A DNA stretch of 64,000 bases from Streptomyces africanus. Its GTDB lineage: Bacteria > Actinomycetota > Actinomycetes > Streptomycetales > Streptomycetaceae. Both the position numbers and the translations under genes were made by a program. This document shows, piece after piece, positions 7,918 to 17,178 of this stretch. Each line of letters opens with the position of its first letter. Positions within the stretch are counted from its first letter, which is position 1. The DNA is taken from positions 19,588 through 83,587 of the forward strand of contig NZ_MUKA01000038.1 in assembly GCF_002150735.1 (NCBI RefSeq). The letters are read 5' to 3'. The notes under the pieces are model-generated. The model was not told where the DNA came from, did no database searches, and saw only the letters and a program-made list of their open reading frames with translations.

Positions 7918-8994
7918 TCACCGGTGTGCCGGCTCCGCCGCCTGTGCCCGCTTGGTCGTGACGGCCGCCCACCGTTCCAGCACGGCTGCCGCCGTCCCCG
8001 AGTCCACCGACTCCGCCGCCCGCTCCATGCCCGCCGCCAGCCGTTCCGTGACCGACCGCGCCCCACCCGGCTCCAGCACGGCGAGTCCGGCCGCCGCCGA
8101 CAGCAGCACCGCGTCGCGCACCGGGCCGCGCGCCCCGGCGAGAACCTCACGCGCCACCCGGGCGTTGTACGCCCGGTCGCCGCCCCGCAGGGCGCCGGGC
8201 GCGGCGAGCCCGATGCCGACGTCCCGCGGATCGAAGGTCTCCCTGCGCACACCGGAGTCCGTGACCGACCAGATCGTGGAGGTTGTGGTGACCGTCAGTT
8301 CGTCCATTCCGTCGTCGCCCCGGAACACGAGCCCGGACGACCCTCGTCGGGCGAGGACCCCTGCCAGCAGCGGCGCGAGCCGCGCGTCCGCCACCCCGAT
8401 CGCCGTACCGGTGGGCGAGGCCGGATTGAGCAGCGGGCCCAGGGCGTTGAACACCGTGCGCACCCCCAGTTCGCGGCGCGGCCCCGCCGCGTGCCGCATG
8501 GCGGGGTGGAACGCCGGCGCGAAACAGAACGTGATGCCGACCTCCTCGGCGACGGCGGCGGTGTCGTCCGCGGGCAGCCGCAGCGCCACCCCCAACTCCT
8601 CCAGGACGTCGGCCGATCCGCAGGAGGAGGACGCGGACCGGTTGCCGTGTTTGACGACCCGCGCCCCGGCCCCGGCGGCCACGATCGCCGCCAGTGTGGA
8701 GACGTTGACACTGTTCGAGCCGTCCCCGCCGGTGCCCACGATGTCCACCGTGGGGCCCGGCACGTCGAGCGGTACCGCGTGCCGCCGCATGGCGCTGACC
8801 AGACCCTCGATCTCCTCGACGGTCTCGCCCTTCGCCCGCAGCGCCACCAGGAGCCCGGCCAGCCGGACCGGCCCCGCGACGCCGGACATCACCTGATCCA
8901 TCGCCCAGTCGCTCTCCCGCGCGGAAAGGTCCTTCAGGTCGAGCAGTGAATTCAGCAGTTCGGGCCAACTGAAACTCTGCGGTCCAGCTGTCAC
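7918..8994 (-). CDS. trpD: Anthranilate phosphoribosyltransferase
   Basis: 358 residues. It transfers phosphoribosyl from PRPP to anthranilate, the second committed step to tryptophan. Visible family motifs are [17 protein letters not shown] (PRPP loop), [18 protein letters not shown] and [10 protein letters not shown]. The start chosen is GTG 8994, seven bases after GAGGAG; longer frames upstream run through the divergent MocR gene and are spurious. It faces trpC across the 21-bp repeat array and shares a short divergent region with the MocR regulator. Confidence 0.92.
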   Translation of the reverse strand: MTAGPQSFSWPELLNSLLDLKDLSARESDWAMDQVMSGVAGPVRLAGLLVALRAKGETVEEIEGLVSAMRRHAVPLDVPGPTVDIVGTGGDGSNSVNVSTLAAIVAAGAGARVVKHGNRSASSSCGSADVLEELGVALRLPADDTAAVAEEVGITFCFAPAFHPAMRHAAGPRRELGVRTVFNALGPLLNPASPTGTAIGVADARLAPLLAGVLARRGSSGLVFRGDDGMDELTVTTTSTIWSVTDSGVRRETFDPRDVGIGLAAPGALRGGDRAYNARVAREVLAGARGPVRDAVLLSAAAGLAVLEPGGARSVTERLAAGMERAAESVDSGTAAAVLERWAAVTTKRAQAAEPAHR

Positions 8995-9073
8995 GTGAAT
9001 TCTCCTCGGGCGTCTGCGGGGTGAAATCGAACGTCGATCTGTACGTCCATTTTCGCGTCCGGCCGCATACCCC

Positions 9074-9086
9074 GGCCAGACCACTG
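9074..9086. promoter_or_regulatory. Possible MocR operator in the trpD/mocR divergent region
   Basis: GGCCAGACCACTG lies in the 135-bp space between divergent trpD and the MocR gene. GGCCAGACCAATTG (12716) and CCGGACCACTT (12742) in the trpE/DAHP synthase divergent region share its core. On the other strand the core reads AGTGGTCTGG, similar to PdxR-type MocR boxes known in Corynebacterium (AAGTGGWCTA-like). Assignment is by eye. Confidence 0.35.
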
Positions 9087-9129
9087 CCCCATGAGAGATA
9101 CGGTCCAATTCAGAAGGAGAGAAAAGGTC

Positions 9130-10518
9130 ATGTCCCTGCACATGGCGGTCGCGGTCGTCCGGGATTCCGAGGTCTCCCTGACCGCCCAGATACAGAGCTT
9201 CATCAAGAGCGAGATAGCGGCGGGCAGCCTGCACGCGGGAACCCGGCTGCCCTCCAGCCGCCGTCTCGCGGGTGACCTGGACATCTCGCGCAGCGTGGTC
9301 GTGGAGGCGTACGGCCAACTCGTCGCCGAGGGGTACCTGGAAGCCGTCCAGGGCGCCGGCACCCGCGTCGTCGGGCACGTGACCACCCCGGCGGTGGTGC
9401 CGACGCTCCTCGGGGCGGACCGGGTGCCCGAGGTCCGCTGGGACCTGCGGCCCGGCGGCGGCAACCTGCCCGACTTCCCGCGCCGCGAGTGGCTCGCCTG
9501 CTACGAACGCGCGCTGCGGTCGGCCACCCCCTCGGCGCACGCCTATCCGCCGCTGGCCGGAAGCCCCGCGCTGCGCCTCGAACTCGCCCAGTACCTGGGG
9601 CGGACACGCGGCGTACGGACCACGGCCGAGCGTCTCGCCGTGGTGGGCGGGTTCTCCCAGGGGCTGGACCTGCTGTGCGCGGTGCTCCGCCGGGACGGGG
9701 GCGAGGCGATCGGCGTGGAGGACCCGGGCCACCCCGGACAGCGGCAGTTCCTCCAGGAATGCGGCATGCGTCCCGTGCCGCTGCCCGTCGACGAGGCGGG
9801 TCTGGACGTGGCGGCGCTGGCCGCGACGGACCTGCGCGCTGTCCTCGTCACCCCCGCGCATCAGTTCCCGACCGGCGTGACCCTGCGCGAGGACCGTCGC
9901 GAGCAGCTCGTGCGCTGGGCCCGGGACGTCGACGGCCTGATCATCGAGGACGACTACGACGGTGGTCTGTGGTACGAACAGGGCGCCCGCCCCCTGGCGT
10001 TGCAGCGCCTCGCCCCTGAACGCGTCGTGTACGCGGGCACCGCGAGCAAGTCCCTCGCCCCGGGGCTGCGGCTCGGCTGGCTGGCCGCACCGCCCGGCCT
10101 GCTGGACCGGCTGCTGCGTGAGCGTGCCCGGCACGACCTCGGCACCGAGACCCTCACCCAGCTGGCCTTCGCCGAGCTGCTGCGCAGCGGACTGCTCGAC
10201 CGCCACCTGCGAAGACTCAACTCCCGGGCGAGCAGCCGCCGTCACGCCCTGGAGGAGGCGGTCCGCCGGCATCTGCCCGGCGCCGACGTGCTCGGCCGGG
10301 CGGCGGGGCTGCACACGTACGTCCGGCTGCCCCGGCACACCGACGAGGCGGTCCTGGTGTCCGGGGCGCTGCGCCGCTCCGTCGCGGTGCGTGGCGGCGC
10401 GGCCTTCCACGCCCGCCCACGACGGGGTGCTCCCGCACTCGTCGTGGGCCACGCACACCTGCCGCGCTCGGGCATCACCGAGGCCGTCCGTGTGCTGGCG
10501 GACGTCATATCCCGGTGA
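9130..10518 (+). CDS. MocR-family regulator (GntR helix-turn-helix plus aminotransferase-like domain)
   Basis: 462 residues from ATG 9130, which follows AAGGAGAG. Residues about 10-80 form a GntR-type winged helix ([25 protein letters not shown]). The rest is a fold-type I aminotransferase-like effector domain with IEDDYDGG and the PLP lysine in [14 protein letters not shown]. MocR proteins bind PLP or its adduct with an amino acid and switch transcription. Its place inside the trp/DAHP precursor set suggests control of that set (inference). The last 14 nt overlap the 3' end of convergent trpG. ATG 9091 is a less likely start. Confidence 0.88.
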   Translation: MSLHMAVAVVRDSEVSLTAQIQSFIKSEIAAGSLHAGTRLPSSRRLAGDLDISRSVVVEAYGQLVAEGYLEAVQGAGTRVVGHVTTPAVVPTLLGADRVPEVRWDLRPGGGNLPDFPRREWLACYERALRSATPSAHAYPPLAGSPALRLELAQYLGRTRGVRTTAERLAVVGGFSQGLDLLCAVLRRDGGEAIGVEDPGHPGQRQFLQECGMRPVPLPVDEAGLDVAALAATDLRAVLVTPAHQFPTGVTLREDRREQLVRWARDVDGLIIEDDYDGGLWYEQGARPLALQRLAPERVVYAGTASKSLAPGLRLGWLAAPPGLLDRLLRERARHDLGTETLTQLAFAELLRSGLLDRHLRRLNSRASSRRHALEEAVRRHLPGADVLGRAAGLHTYVRLPRHTDEAVLVSGALRRSVAVRGGAAFHARPRRGAPALVVGHAHLPRSGITEAVRVLADVISR

Positions 10519-11110
10519 GGGGCCGCTCCTGGCCGCGGTCGTGCGCCGTCATGGCCAGGAAGTTCTCCATCAGGGTCAGGCCCCCGGCGGTCATCACGGA
10601 CTCGGGGTGGAACTGGACGCCCTCCACGGGCAGGGTGCGATGCCGCAGACCCATCACATAGCCGTGGTCGACGGCGACGGCCGTGGTCTCCAGGGCGTCC
10701 GGGAGCGGCTCGGCGACCACGAGGGAGTGGTACCGGGTGGCCTGCAGGCTGTGCCCCAGACCGGTGAACAGGCCCGTGCCGTCGTGCTGCACGGTGCTGA
10801 TCCGGCCGTGCATCACCTGGTCGGCCACCTCGATCCGCCCTCCGTACGCCAGGGCGATCGCCTGGTGCCCCAGGCACACGCCGAGCAACGGCACCCGGCC
10901 GGCGAACTCGTGCACCAGCTCGACATGGCCCGAGTCGGCCGGATGCCCGGGCCCCGGCCCGAGGACCACGGCATCCGGTTCGTACCCGGCGAGTTCGGCG
11001 GCGGGGCGGGTCAGCGAGCGCACCACCCGGGTCTGCGCGCCGAGGTGGCGCAGATACTGGTCGATGATGTGCACAAAACTGTCGTACGCGTCGATCAGCA
11101 GGACCTTCAT
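10505..11110 (-). CDS. trpG: Anthranilate synthase glutaminase subunit
   Basis: 201 residues, class I glutamine amidotransferase. The nucleophile is the Cys of [12 protein letters not shown], with the His/Glu pair in FHPES near the end. It supplies ammonia to TrpE for chorismate to anthranilate. ATG 11110 overlaps the trpE stop by 4 nt (ATGA), so the two subunits are translationally coupled in equal amounts. PabA function cannot be excluded by motif, but the neighbours favour TrpG. Confidence 0.92.
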   Translation of the reverse strand: MKVLLIDAYDSFVHIIDQYLRHLGAQTRVVRSLTRPAAELAGYEPDAVVLGPGPGHPADSGHVELVHEFAGRVPLLGVCLGHQAIALAYGGRIEVADQVMHGRISTVQHDGTGLFTGLGHSLQATRYHSLVVAEPLPDALETTAVAVDHGYVMGLRHRTLPVEGVQFHPESVMTAGGLTLMENFLAMTAHDRGQERPLTGI

Positions 11111-12630
11111 CGCAACTCCTCCCCGGTGAGCGCCCAGTAGGCGGCGCCCATCTTCGCCAGCGTCTCGCGCCACTCGGACTCGGGGTCCGACTGCGCCACC
11201 AGGCCCGCCGAACTCTGCGTGGAGTACGTATCTCCGTCGTACTCGATCGAGCGGATGCACAGCGCGAGTTCGCTCCATCCCCGCACATCCACCAGCCCCA
11301 CGGCGCCCGCGTAGCTGCCGCGCCGCTCCCGTTCGAGACCGTCGATGATCTCCATGGCCCGCACCTTGGGCGCGCCGGTCATCGTGCCCGCGGGAAACGT
11401 CGCGCACACGGCGTCCCAGGTGCCCATGCCCTGCTCGAGGCGTCCGGTGACGGCGGAGACGAGATGGAAGACGTGCGAGTAGGACTCCACCGCCATCAAC
11501 CGGTCCACGGGCAGGGTGCCGGGGCGGCTCACCCTCCCGATGTCGTTGCGGCAGAGGTCGACGAGCATGATGTGCTCGGCGCGTTCCTTCGTGCTCTCCC
11601 GCATCTCCTTGACGCGCCGTGCGTTCTCCTCGTCGTCCGGCCCCCGGCGCGCGGTGCCCGCGATGGGGCGCATCTCCAGTTCGTCGCCCTCGATGCGGAA
11701 GTACAGCTCGGGGCTGGCACCGATGAGCATGTTGCCGGCGCGGGGCATCAGATACATGTACGGCGAGGGGTTGCGGCCGCGCAGCCGCCGGTACACGTCG
11801 ACGGGAGTGAGCTGGGTGCGCACGTCGATGCGGTGGCCGATCTGGATCTGGTAGATGTCCCCGACCCTGATGTGCTCCAGGCACCGGTCGGCCCACGACA
11901 GGAAGGTCTCGCGGCTGACGGTGTCGTGCACGGACGCAGGGACGGGCGCGGCGGGCACGGAGTCCGGGCCCGGGACGGCCGGCTCGCGGGCCACCCGCAC
12001 GGCCAGCTCCGCCACGGACGGGACGTCCGGTGAGCGTTCCCCGAACTCCGCGCTGTCTGCCGTGAGGTGGCGCACCGCGTCCGTGGTCAGGTCGTACCAC
12101 ACGGCATCCCGGAAGAGCGTGAGCGTGATGTCGGGCCCGTTCGCCTGCTTGGTGCGGGGCGGCAGCGTCTCCATGTGCCATACGGACTCATAGGCGAGCG
12201 AGGTCAGGAACCCGAAGGCGTACGACGTCTCGGGTATGTCGGTCTCCACCCCGAACACCTGTTGCGCCAGCGGCAGCAGACGCCAGACGGCGGCGGGGTC
12301 GGTCATGCGCAGCCTGAGGGAGTTCGCTCCGGCGCTGTGCGGCGGCTCCTCGGGAAGGAGACCTGCCTCCTTCGCGGCCAGAGCCAGCACCGACGTCACG
12401 CCGGGCACGCCGTCGATCTCCACATGTCCGGCGAAGACCCGGATCTCGGCGAGGCGGCCGAGCCCGAGGACGGCGGACCGGCGGTCGGGAGCGGCGCCGT
12501 CCCTGCTCTCGAAGAGGAAGACGTCCTCCGCCCGGCACGTCTCCCGCAGACGCTCGTACAGCTCCAGTGGGTCGTGGTGCGGTAATTCGGCAGCGGTGAC
12601 CCGCACCGTGATCCGTTTCTGCATCGCCAT
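11107..12630 (-). CDS. trpE: Anthranilate synthase component I
   Basis: 507 residues. It makes anthranilate from chorismate with TrpG. The chorismate-binding half shows DIYQIQIGHR, RPIAGTARRG (Ala in PIAGT is typical of TrpE rather than PabB), MLVDLCRNDIGRV and TFPAGTMTGAPK. The N-terminal FLFESRDG corresponds to the LLES region that senses tryptophan in feedback-sensitive enzymes, so feedback status cannot be settled by eye. ATG 12630 and ATG 12624 both follow AGGGGG; the second has the better spacing. It is transcribed away from the DAHP synthase gene and is first in a two-gene unit with trpG. Confidence 0.92.
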   Translation of the reverse strand: MAMQKRITVRVTAAELPHHDPLELYERLRETCRAEDVFLFESRDGAAPDRRSAVLGLGRLAEIRVFAGHVEIDGVPGVTSVLALAAKEAGLLPEEPPHSAGANSLRLRMTDPAAVWRLLPLAQQVFGVETDIPETSYAFGFLTSLAYESVWHMETLPPRTKQANGPDITLTLFRDAVWYDLTTDAVRHLTADSAEFGERSPDVPSVAELAVRVAREPAVPGPDSVPAAPVPASVHDTVSRETFLSWADRCLEHIRVGDIYQIQIGHRIDVRTQLTPVDVYRRLRGRNPSPYMYLMPRAGNMLIGASPELYFRIEGDELEMRPIAGTARRGPDDEENARRVKEMRESTKERAEHIMLVDLCRNDIGRVSRPGTLPVDRLMAVESYSHVFHLVSAVTGRLEQGMGTWDAVCATFPAGTMTGAPKVRAMEIIDGLERERRGSYAGAVGLVDVRGWSELALCIRSIEYDGDTYSTQSSAGLVAQSDPESEWRETLAKMGAAYWALTGEELR

Positions 12631-12715
12631 GGACCCCCTGTGAATTCGGCGTTGTCGACCGGGTGACGAGCCTCGCGCTCCACCACGCTCAGAAAATCAG
12701 CCGCTTTCCTTCCGG

Positions 12716-12752
12716 GGCCAGACCAATTGATCCCCGCGCAGCCGGACCACTT
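12716..12752. promoter_or_regulatory. Paired MocR-like boxes in the trpE/DAHP synthase divergent region
   Basis: GGCCAGACCAATTG at 12716-12729 and CCGGACCACTT at 12742-12752 lie in the same orientation, centres about 26 bp apart, within the 195-bp divergent region. MocR regulators usually bind direct repeats. A TTGACC at about 12762 could be the -35 of the rightward promoter. Inferred only from sequence likeness to 9074-9086. Confidence 0.35.
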
Positions 12753-12825
12753 CTGAAATCGCTTGACCGCGGCACCGGCTGGGGATTGAGCTGAGGCTGG
12801 TTCCCGACCATGAAAGGGACGCGTG

Positions 12826-14154
12826 ATGACTGATTCACCCGCCGAATCGTGGCGCCGGTTGTCGGCGGCCCAGCAGCCGCTCTGGCCCGCCACCGAGCTC
12901 CGTTCCGTGACAGATCGGCTGTCCGCCGCTCCGCCCCTCGTGTCCGCCTCCGAGTGCGACCTGCTCCGGCGCAGGATGGCGGCCGTCGCCCGCGGGGAGG
13001 CCGTGGTGCTGCAGGGCGGTGACTGCGCCGAGACCTTCGACGGTCTCACCGCCGACAACGTCTACGGGAAGATCAAAACGCTGCTCCAGATGGCGGTCAT
13101 CCTGACCCACGCCACCGCCCTGCCGGTCGTCAAGATGGGCAGGATGGCGGGACAGTACGCCAAGCCGCGGTCCAGCTCCGTGGAGCGGCGGGGCGCGGTG
13201 GAACTGCCCTCCTACCGGGGAGACGCCGTCAACGCGGTGGAGTTCACCGCCGAGGCCCGCCGGCCCGACCCCTGGCGGATCAAACAGATGTACGAGAGCT
13301 CGGCGACGACCCTGAACCTCGTCCGGGCCCTGACCAAGGGCGGCTTCGCCGACCTGCGCCAAGTCCACGCCTGGAACCAGGGTTTCGTGACGAACGCCGA
13401 GGCCGGCGAGCGCTATGAGACGCTCGCCGACGAGATCGACCGCAGCCTTGCCTTCATGGACGCGTGCGGTGTCGACACGAGCGAGCTGTCCACCGCCGAG
13501 TTCTTCGTCGGGCACGAGGGCCTGCTGCTGGACTACGAAGCGGCACTGACCCGTACCGAGCCCACCAGCGGACGCACCTACGCCACCAGCGGCCACCTGC
13601 TGTGGATCGGCGAGCGCACCCGAGACCTGGACGGGGCCCACGTCGAGTACTTCTCACGCATCGCCAACCCCATCGCCGTCAAGCTCGGCCCCCGTGCGAC
13701 TCCGGACGATGTGCTCGGGCTCATCGACCGGCTCGACCCCCAGCGCGAGCCGGGCCGGCTCACCCTCGTGATCCGGGCCGGAGCCGACCGGATCCGTGAC
13801 GTGCTGCCCACTCTGGTGGAGAAGGTGACGGCCGAGGGTGCCCCGGTGTGCTGGATCAGCGACCCGATGCACGGCAACACCTTCACCGCCCCCAGCGGCC
13901 ACAAGACCCGGCGCTTCGAGGCGATCGTCGACGAGGTCCGTGGCTTCGTGGAGGTCCACCGGGCCCTGGGCACCCACCCGGGCGGAGTCCACGTCGAACT
14001 CACCGGAGACGACGTCACCGAATGCGTCGGCGGCGGCAACGCCGTTCTGGAGGAGAACCTGCACCACCGGTACGAGACGGCCTGCGACCCACGCCTGAAC
14101 CACACCCAGTCGCTCGAACTGGCTTTTCTGCTCGCGGAGATGTACCAGGGATGA
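12826..14154 (+). CDS. Class II (plant-type) 3-deoxy-D-arabino-heptulosonate-7-phosphate synthase
   Basis: 442 residues from ATG 12826 (GTG at 12823 is the alternative; GGG 7 nt upstream). It condenses phosphoenolpyruvate and erythrose 4-phosphate, the entry step of the shikimate pathway. Class II motifs are clear: LQGGDCAETF with the metal-binding Cys, KMGRMAGQYAKPRS, and CWISDPMHGNT. With trpE/G/D/C beside it, it would pull carbon toward chorismate and anthranilate for the peptide, as the DAHP synthase next to the CDA trp genes is thought to do (inference). An effect on phenylalanine or tyrosine supply is also possible. Confidence 0.93.
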   Translation: MTDSPAESWRRLSAAQQPLWPATELRSVTDRLSAAPPLVSASECDLLRRRMAAVARGEAVVLQGGDCAETFDGLTADNVYGKIKTLLQMAVILTHATALPVVKMGRMAGQYAKPRSSSVERRGAVELPSYRGDAVNAVEFTAEARRPDPWRIKQMYESSATTLNLVRALTKGGFADLRQVHAWNQGFVTNAEAGERYETLADEIDRSLAFMDACGVDTSELSTAEFFVGHEGLLLDYEAALTRTEPTSGRTYATSGHLLWIGERTRDLDGAHVEYFSRIANPIAVKLGPRATPDDVLGLIDRLDPQREPGRLTLVIRAGADRIRDVLPTLVEKVTAEGAPVCWISDPMHGNTFTAPSGHKTRRFEAIVDEVRGFVEVHRALGTHPGGVHVELTGDDVTECVGGGNAVLEENLHHRYETACDPRLNHTQSLELAFLLAEMYQG

Positions 14155-14233
14155 CCTCCACGGAGCCCGTGCTCAGAGCGTCGAGGGCGGCTCGGGTGAC
14201 CTCTTCGGTACACCACGCGCTGGAACTGTCGGT

Positions 14234-14686
14234 TTACTCGGTGCCGGGCGTCTTGCGCGTGGTGACGTTCATCCGGTTCCACGCGTTGACGGTGAAGATG
14301 AGCGCGATGAGCTGGGCGAGCTCCTTGTCGTCGAAGTGCTTCGCGGCCTCGCTGTAGACCTCGTCCGACACGCCCTGGGGCAGGAGGGTGACGGCCTCGG
14401 TCAGCGCCAGGGCGGCCCGCTCCTTCTCGGTGTACAGGCTCGACTCCTCCCAGGCGGAGAGCTGGTAGATCCGCTCTTCCGTCTCGCCGGCCTTGCGTGC
14501 GTCGGAGGTGTGGTAGTCGATGCAGTACGCGCAGCGGTTGATCTGGGAGGCGCGGATCTGCACCAGCTCCAGCAGGACCGGGTCGAGCCCCTCACGGGCG
14601 GCGGTGTCGAGCGCCAGGACGGCCTTGAAGACCTTGGGGGCGACGGTGGAGAAGTTCATGCGCTGCGGAACCCGAAACGTTGTCAT
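14234..14686 (-). CDS. AhpD-like carboxymuconolactone decarboxylase family protein
   Basis: 150 residues. It has the CxxC-H motif of AhpD-type peroxidases (CAYCIDYH near residue 51). Relatives reduce peroxides or act as thiol-disulfide proteins, often as trimers; the substrate is unknown. It is divergent from a MocR regulator with only 46 bp between the starts. Such MocR/AhpD-like pairs are common in Streptomyces, so the neighbour probably controls it. A role in the peptide cluster is not indicated. Confidence 0.85.
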   Translation of the reverse strand: MTTFRVPQRMNFSTVAPKVFKAVLALDTAAREGLDPVLLELVQIRASQINRCAYCIDYHTSDARKAGETEERIYQLSAWEESSLYTEKERAALALTEAVTLLPQGVSDEVYSEAAKHFDDKELAQLIALIFTVNAWNRMNVTTRKTPGTE

Positions 14687-14732
14687 GCCTTGAAGTTAAG
14701 CGGGGAATCGACCCAAGGTATGGTGCATTTTC

Positions 14733-16187
14733 ATGTCAGAAACATGGGTCAATGTTTCGGAGCCCGGGACCGCCGGAGCGGAACCGGCCCAGGCCGCGGG
14801 GACCGACCTCCACCTGGAACTCTCCGGGGAGGGAAGCCTGCGCGGCCAGATCATGCACGCCCTGCGGGAGGCCATCCGCTCGGGCCGGCTCACCCCCGGC
14901 ACCCGACTGCCCCCCTACCGCAGCCTCGCCCACGATCTGGGCATCGCCCGCAACACCGTCGCCGACGCCTACGCCGAACTCGTCGAGGAGGGCTGGCTCT
15001 TCGCCCGTCAGGGCTCCGGCACCCAGGTCGCCCAGCGCGCCACCCCGTTCCATCCGCACCAGGCGCGGCGCCCGCAGCGCCCGACCCGCCGCCGCGTCCT
15101 GCACGACCTGATGCCCAGCTCGCCCGACGCGGCCGCCTTCCCGCGTGCCGCGTGGCTGACCTCCGCGCGCAGGGCCGTCGCCGCGGCCCCCAACGACGCC
15201 TTCGGCGTGGGCGATCCGCGCGGCAGGGAGGAGCTTCGCGAGACGCTCGCGGAGTATCTGGCGCGCGCCAGGGGTGTGCGCACCGATCCGGGCCGGATCG
15301 TGCTCTGCTCCGGCTTCGCCCACGCGCTGCGGCTGCTGGGCGGCCTGCTGAAGGGTCCGGTCGCCGTGGAGTCGTACGGACTGGGCTTCCACCGGAGCCT
15401 GGTCGAGAGCGAGGGGACGCCCACCGTCCCGCTGACGGTCGACGCGCAGGGGGCCCGGATCGACGAACTGCCGGGCACCGGCGCCAAGGCCGTCCTGCTC
15501 ACGCCCGCGCACCAGTTCCCCACCGGCGGCCCGCTGCATCCCGAACGCCGGACGGCGGTCATCGACTGGGCCCGCTCCTTGGGAGGGCTTCTCGTGGAGG
15601 ACGACTACGACGGCGAGTTCCGCTACGACCGGCAGCCGGTCGGCGCGGTACAGGGCCTCGACCCCGACCGGGTCGTCTACATCGGCTCGATCAGCAAGAG
15701 CCTGTCACCGGCGCTGCGGCTCGGCTGGATGGTGCTGCCGGGATGGCTCGTCGACGACGTCCTCGCCGCCAAGGGGCCCCGGGAGATGTGGTCGGGCGTC
15801 GTCGACCAGCTCACTCTCGCCGACTTCATCGCCTGCGGCGCCTACGACCGGCACCTGCGCCGTATGCGACAGCACTACCGGCGCCGCCGCGACCTGCTGG
15901 CGAGCACGCTCGCCGAACGTGCCCCGCACATCAGGGTCAGCGGCGTCGCGGCGGGACTCCACGCCGTGCTGGAACTGCCGGAGAACACCGAGGAGGCGGC
16001 GCTGCGCGCGGCGCGGCGGCAGGGGCTGGCCCTCGACGGGCTCCGCACCTACCGCCACCCCGACAGCACGATGCCACCGCGCGACGGCCTGGTCATCGGC
16101 TACGGCACACCCCCGGACCACGCCTTCGCGGCGGCCCTGGACGCGTTGTGCCTGGCACTGCCCGATGCGCCACAGGGCAACGGGTGA
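14733..16187 (+). CDS. MocR-family (PdxR-like) transcription regulator
   Basis: 484 residues. The N-terminal winged helix is at about 28-95 (LPPYRSLAHDLGIARNTVADAY) and the aminotransferase-like domain carries VEDDYDGEFRYD and the PLP lysine in SISKSLSPALRLGW. It is related to the MocR at 9130 but keeps the more usual DDYDxEFRYD. The 46-bp divergent spacer to the AhpD-like gene leaves room for one operator controlling both, the usual local-regulator arrangement. Confidence 0.88.
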   Translation: MSETWVNVSEPGTAGAEPAQAAGTDLHLELSGEGSLRGQIMHALREAIRSGRLTPGTRLPPYRSLAHDLGIARNTVADAYAELVEEGWLFARQGSGTQVAQRATPFHPHQARRPQRPTRRRVLHDLMPSSPDAAAFPRAAWLTSARRAVAAAPNDAFGVGDPRGREELRETLAEYLARARGVRTDPGRIVLCSGFAHALRLLGGLLKGPVAVESYGLGFHRSLVESEGTPTVPLTVDAQGARIDELPGTGAKAVLLTPAHQFPTGGPLHPERRTAVIDWARSLGGLLVEDDYDGEFRYDRQPVGAVQGLDPDRVVYIGSISKSLSPALRLGWMVLPGWLVDDVLAAKGPREMWSGVVDQLTLADFIACGAYDRHLRRMRQHYRRRRDLLASTLAERAPHIRVSGVAAGLHAVLELPENTEEAALRAARRQGLALDGLRTYRHPDSTMPPRDGLVIGYGTPPDHAFAAALDALCLALPDAPQGNG

Positions 16188-16235
16188 CAGGCGCGTGACG
16201 GGCCGGTGCGGAGGGGGCCTGGCCCGGGGTATGCC

Positions 16236-16600
16236 TCAGCGGGCGCCCGGGATGAGCTGGAGACCGAGTTCTGCCTCCAGCCGGTCCAGGTCGCCGGCGT
16301 GACCATGGGCGGCGATGTGGCCGTCCACGCGGATCAGGTAGCAGCCGGGACGACGGCACAGCCCCTGCCGCTCGGCCGCCTCGGGTCCCCGCCACAGGAC
16401 ACTGAGTTGCGGCCGGCGAGCCACGACATGTCCCGTCTCGGTGACCCATCGTGCGTCCGCGGCGGGGGGCTGCAGCAGCAGCGTCCACGCCGCCGGGTCC
16501 GCGTCCGGGCCGGCCGTGCCGAGCGCCAGGGCCGCTTCGCGCGGGAACACGGTGCCCGGCCCCGGGGCGCCCGGAAGCCGGCCACGCATCCGGCAGCGCC
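16236..16600 (-). pseudogene. C-terminal remnant of an FAD-dependent aromatic monooxygenase
   Basis: The reading ends with YLIRVDGHIAAHGHAGD, which matches the C-terminal thioredoxin-like domain of PheA/TfdB-type FAD monooxygenases (usual form LVRPDGxVAxRG), preceded by a stretch like the family's GxRxP region. The FAD-binding and substrate domains (about 400 residues) are absent: upstream the frame runs into the ketosynthase remnant on the other strand. No good start exists, so this is best read as a decayed fragment. Confidence 0.55.
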
Positions 16601-16608
16601 GGCCGGAC

Positions 16609-17010
16609 GGATGCTGGGTGTCCCGCTCGGGGGCACGAGGATCCTGGGCGTCGGCGCCTACCGGCTGCAACGCGTCGTCAGCAACGAGGAAGCGAGCCGC
16701 CACATCGACTCGTCCGACGAGTGGATCCGGTCGCGCACCGGCATCGTCACCAGACACTGGGCCGCACCGGACGAATCCCTCGCGGACATGGCCCAGGCAG
16801 CCGCCGGCAAAGCTCTCGCGATGGCGAGCGTGGCTCCCGAGACCGTCGACTGCGTCATCCTGGCGACCTTCTTACCCATCTGCGCCGGCTTCCTCCACGG
16901 AGTCGTCCTGGAAGGCCCTGCGGGACCAGCCCGGCCTGAAGTGGCCCGCCCTGCGCCAGGAGGGGCAGATCCGCTGGGCGGTCTACGAAATGGCGAAGGT
17001 CGGACGGAGG
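16609..17010 (+). pseudogene. Decayed ketoacyl-ACP synthase III (FabH-like) gene
   Basis: From 16609 the plus strand encodes a FabH N-terminus: RILGVGAYRLQRVVSNEE, then IDSSDEWIRSRTGIVTRHW, up to VDCVILATFL. The catalytic Cys region should follow, but after about 90 residues homology jumps, in another frame, to a central/C-terminal FabH piece (IRWAVYEMAKVGRRA near 16970-17010). The active-site Cys, His and Asn segments are missing. This is an internally deleted, frameshifted relic, perhaps of a polyketide or fatty acid starter gene. Confidence 0.7.
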
Positions 17011-17054
17011 GCAGGGACGCGGCGGGGGTCCGGGCCGGTGATCTGGATGCGGCG

Positions 17055-17104
17055 GGCTCCAGAATCGCCACGCACTCAACATGGTGCGTCATCGGGAACA
17101 GGTC
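17055..17104. repeat. 50-bp direct repeat of an RNA methyltransferase 3' end
   Basis: These 50 bp match 19916-19965 with 4 mismatches, in the same orientation. The 19916 copy is inside the 3' end of the intact methyltransferase gene (coding FPMTHHVECVAILEP). The 17055 copy, read on the minus strand, still encodes MTHHVECVAILEP but has no gene attached. It marks a duplication or rearrangement junction flanking 2.8 kb of accessory DNA. Confidence 0.9.
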
Positions 17105-17178
17105 CCATGAGACGCCAGTCGATACAGCCGCAGGTCAGCGTGGGTAGGCCGAGGCTCCGAGAGCCTCGCCTGTTTCCA

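Noticed and set aside
7453..8949. Long plus-strand frame running through the 21-bp array and trpD
   Set aside because: Seven-residue repeats come from the 21-bp period; the rest is antisense to trpD with no recognisable fold.
12631..12825. Tryptophan attenuator upstream of trpE
   Set aside because: Two TGG codons occur in one frame (near WSGCAGINW) but there is no short leader ORF with start, stop and following terminator hairpin.
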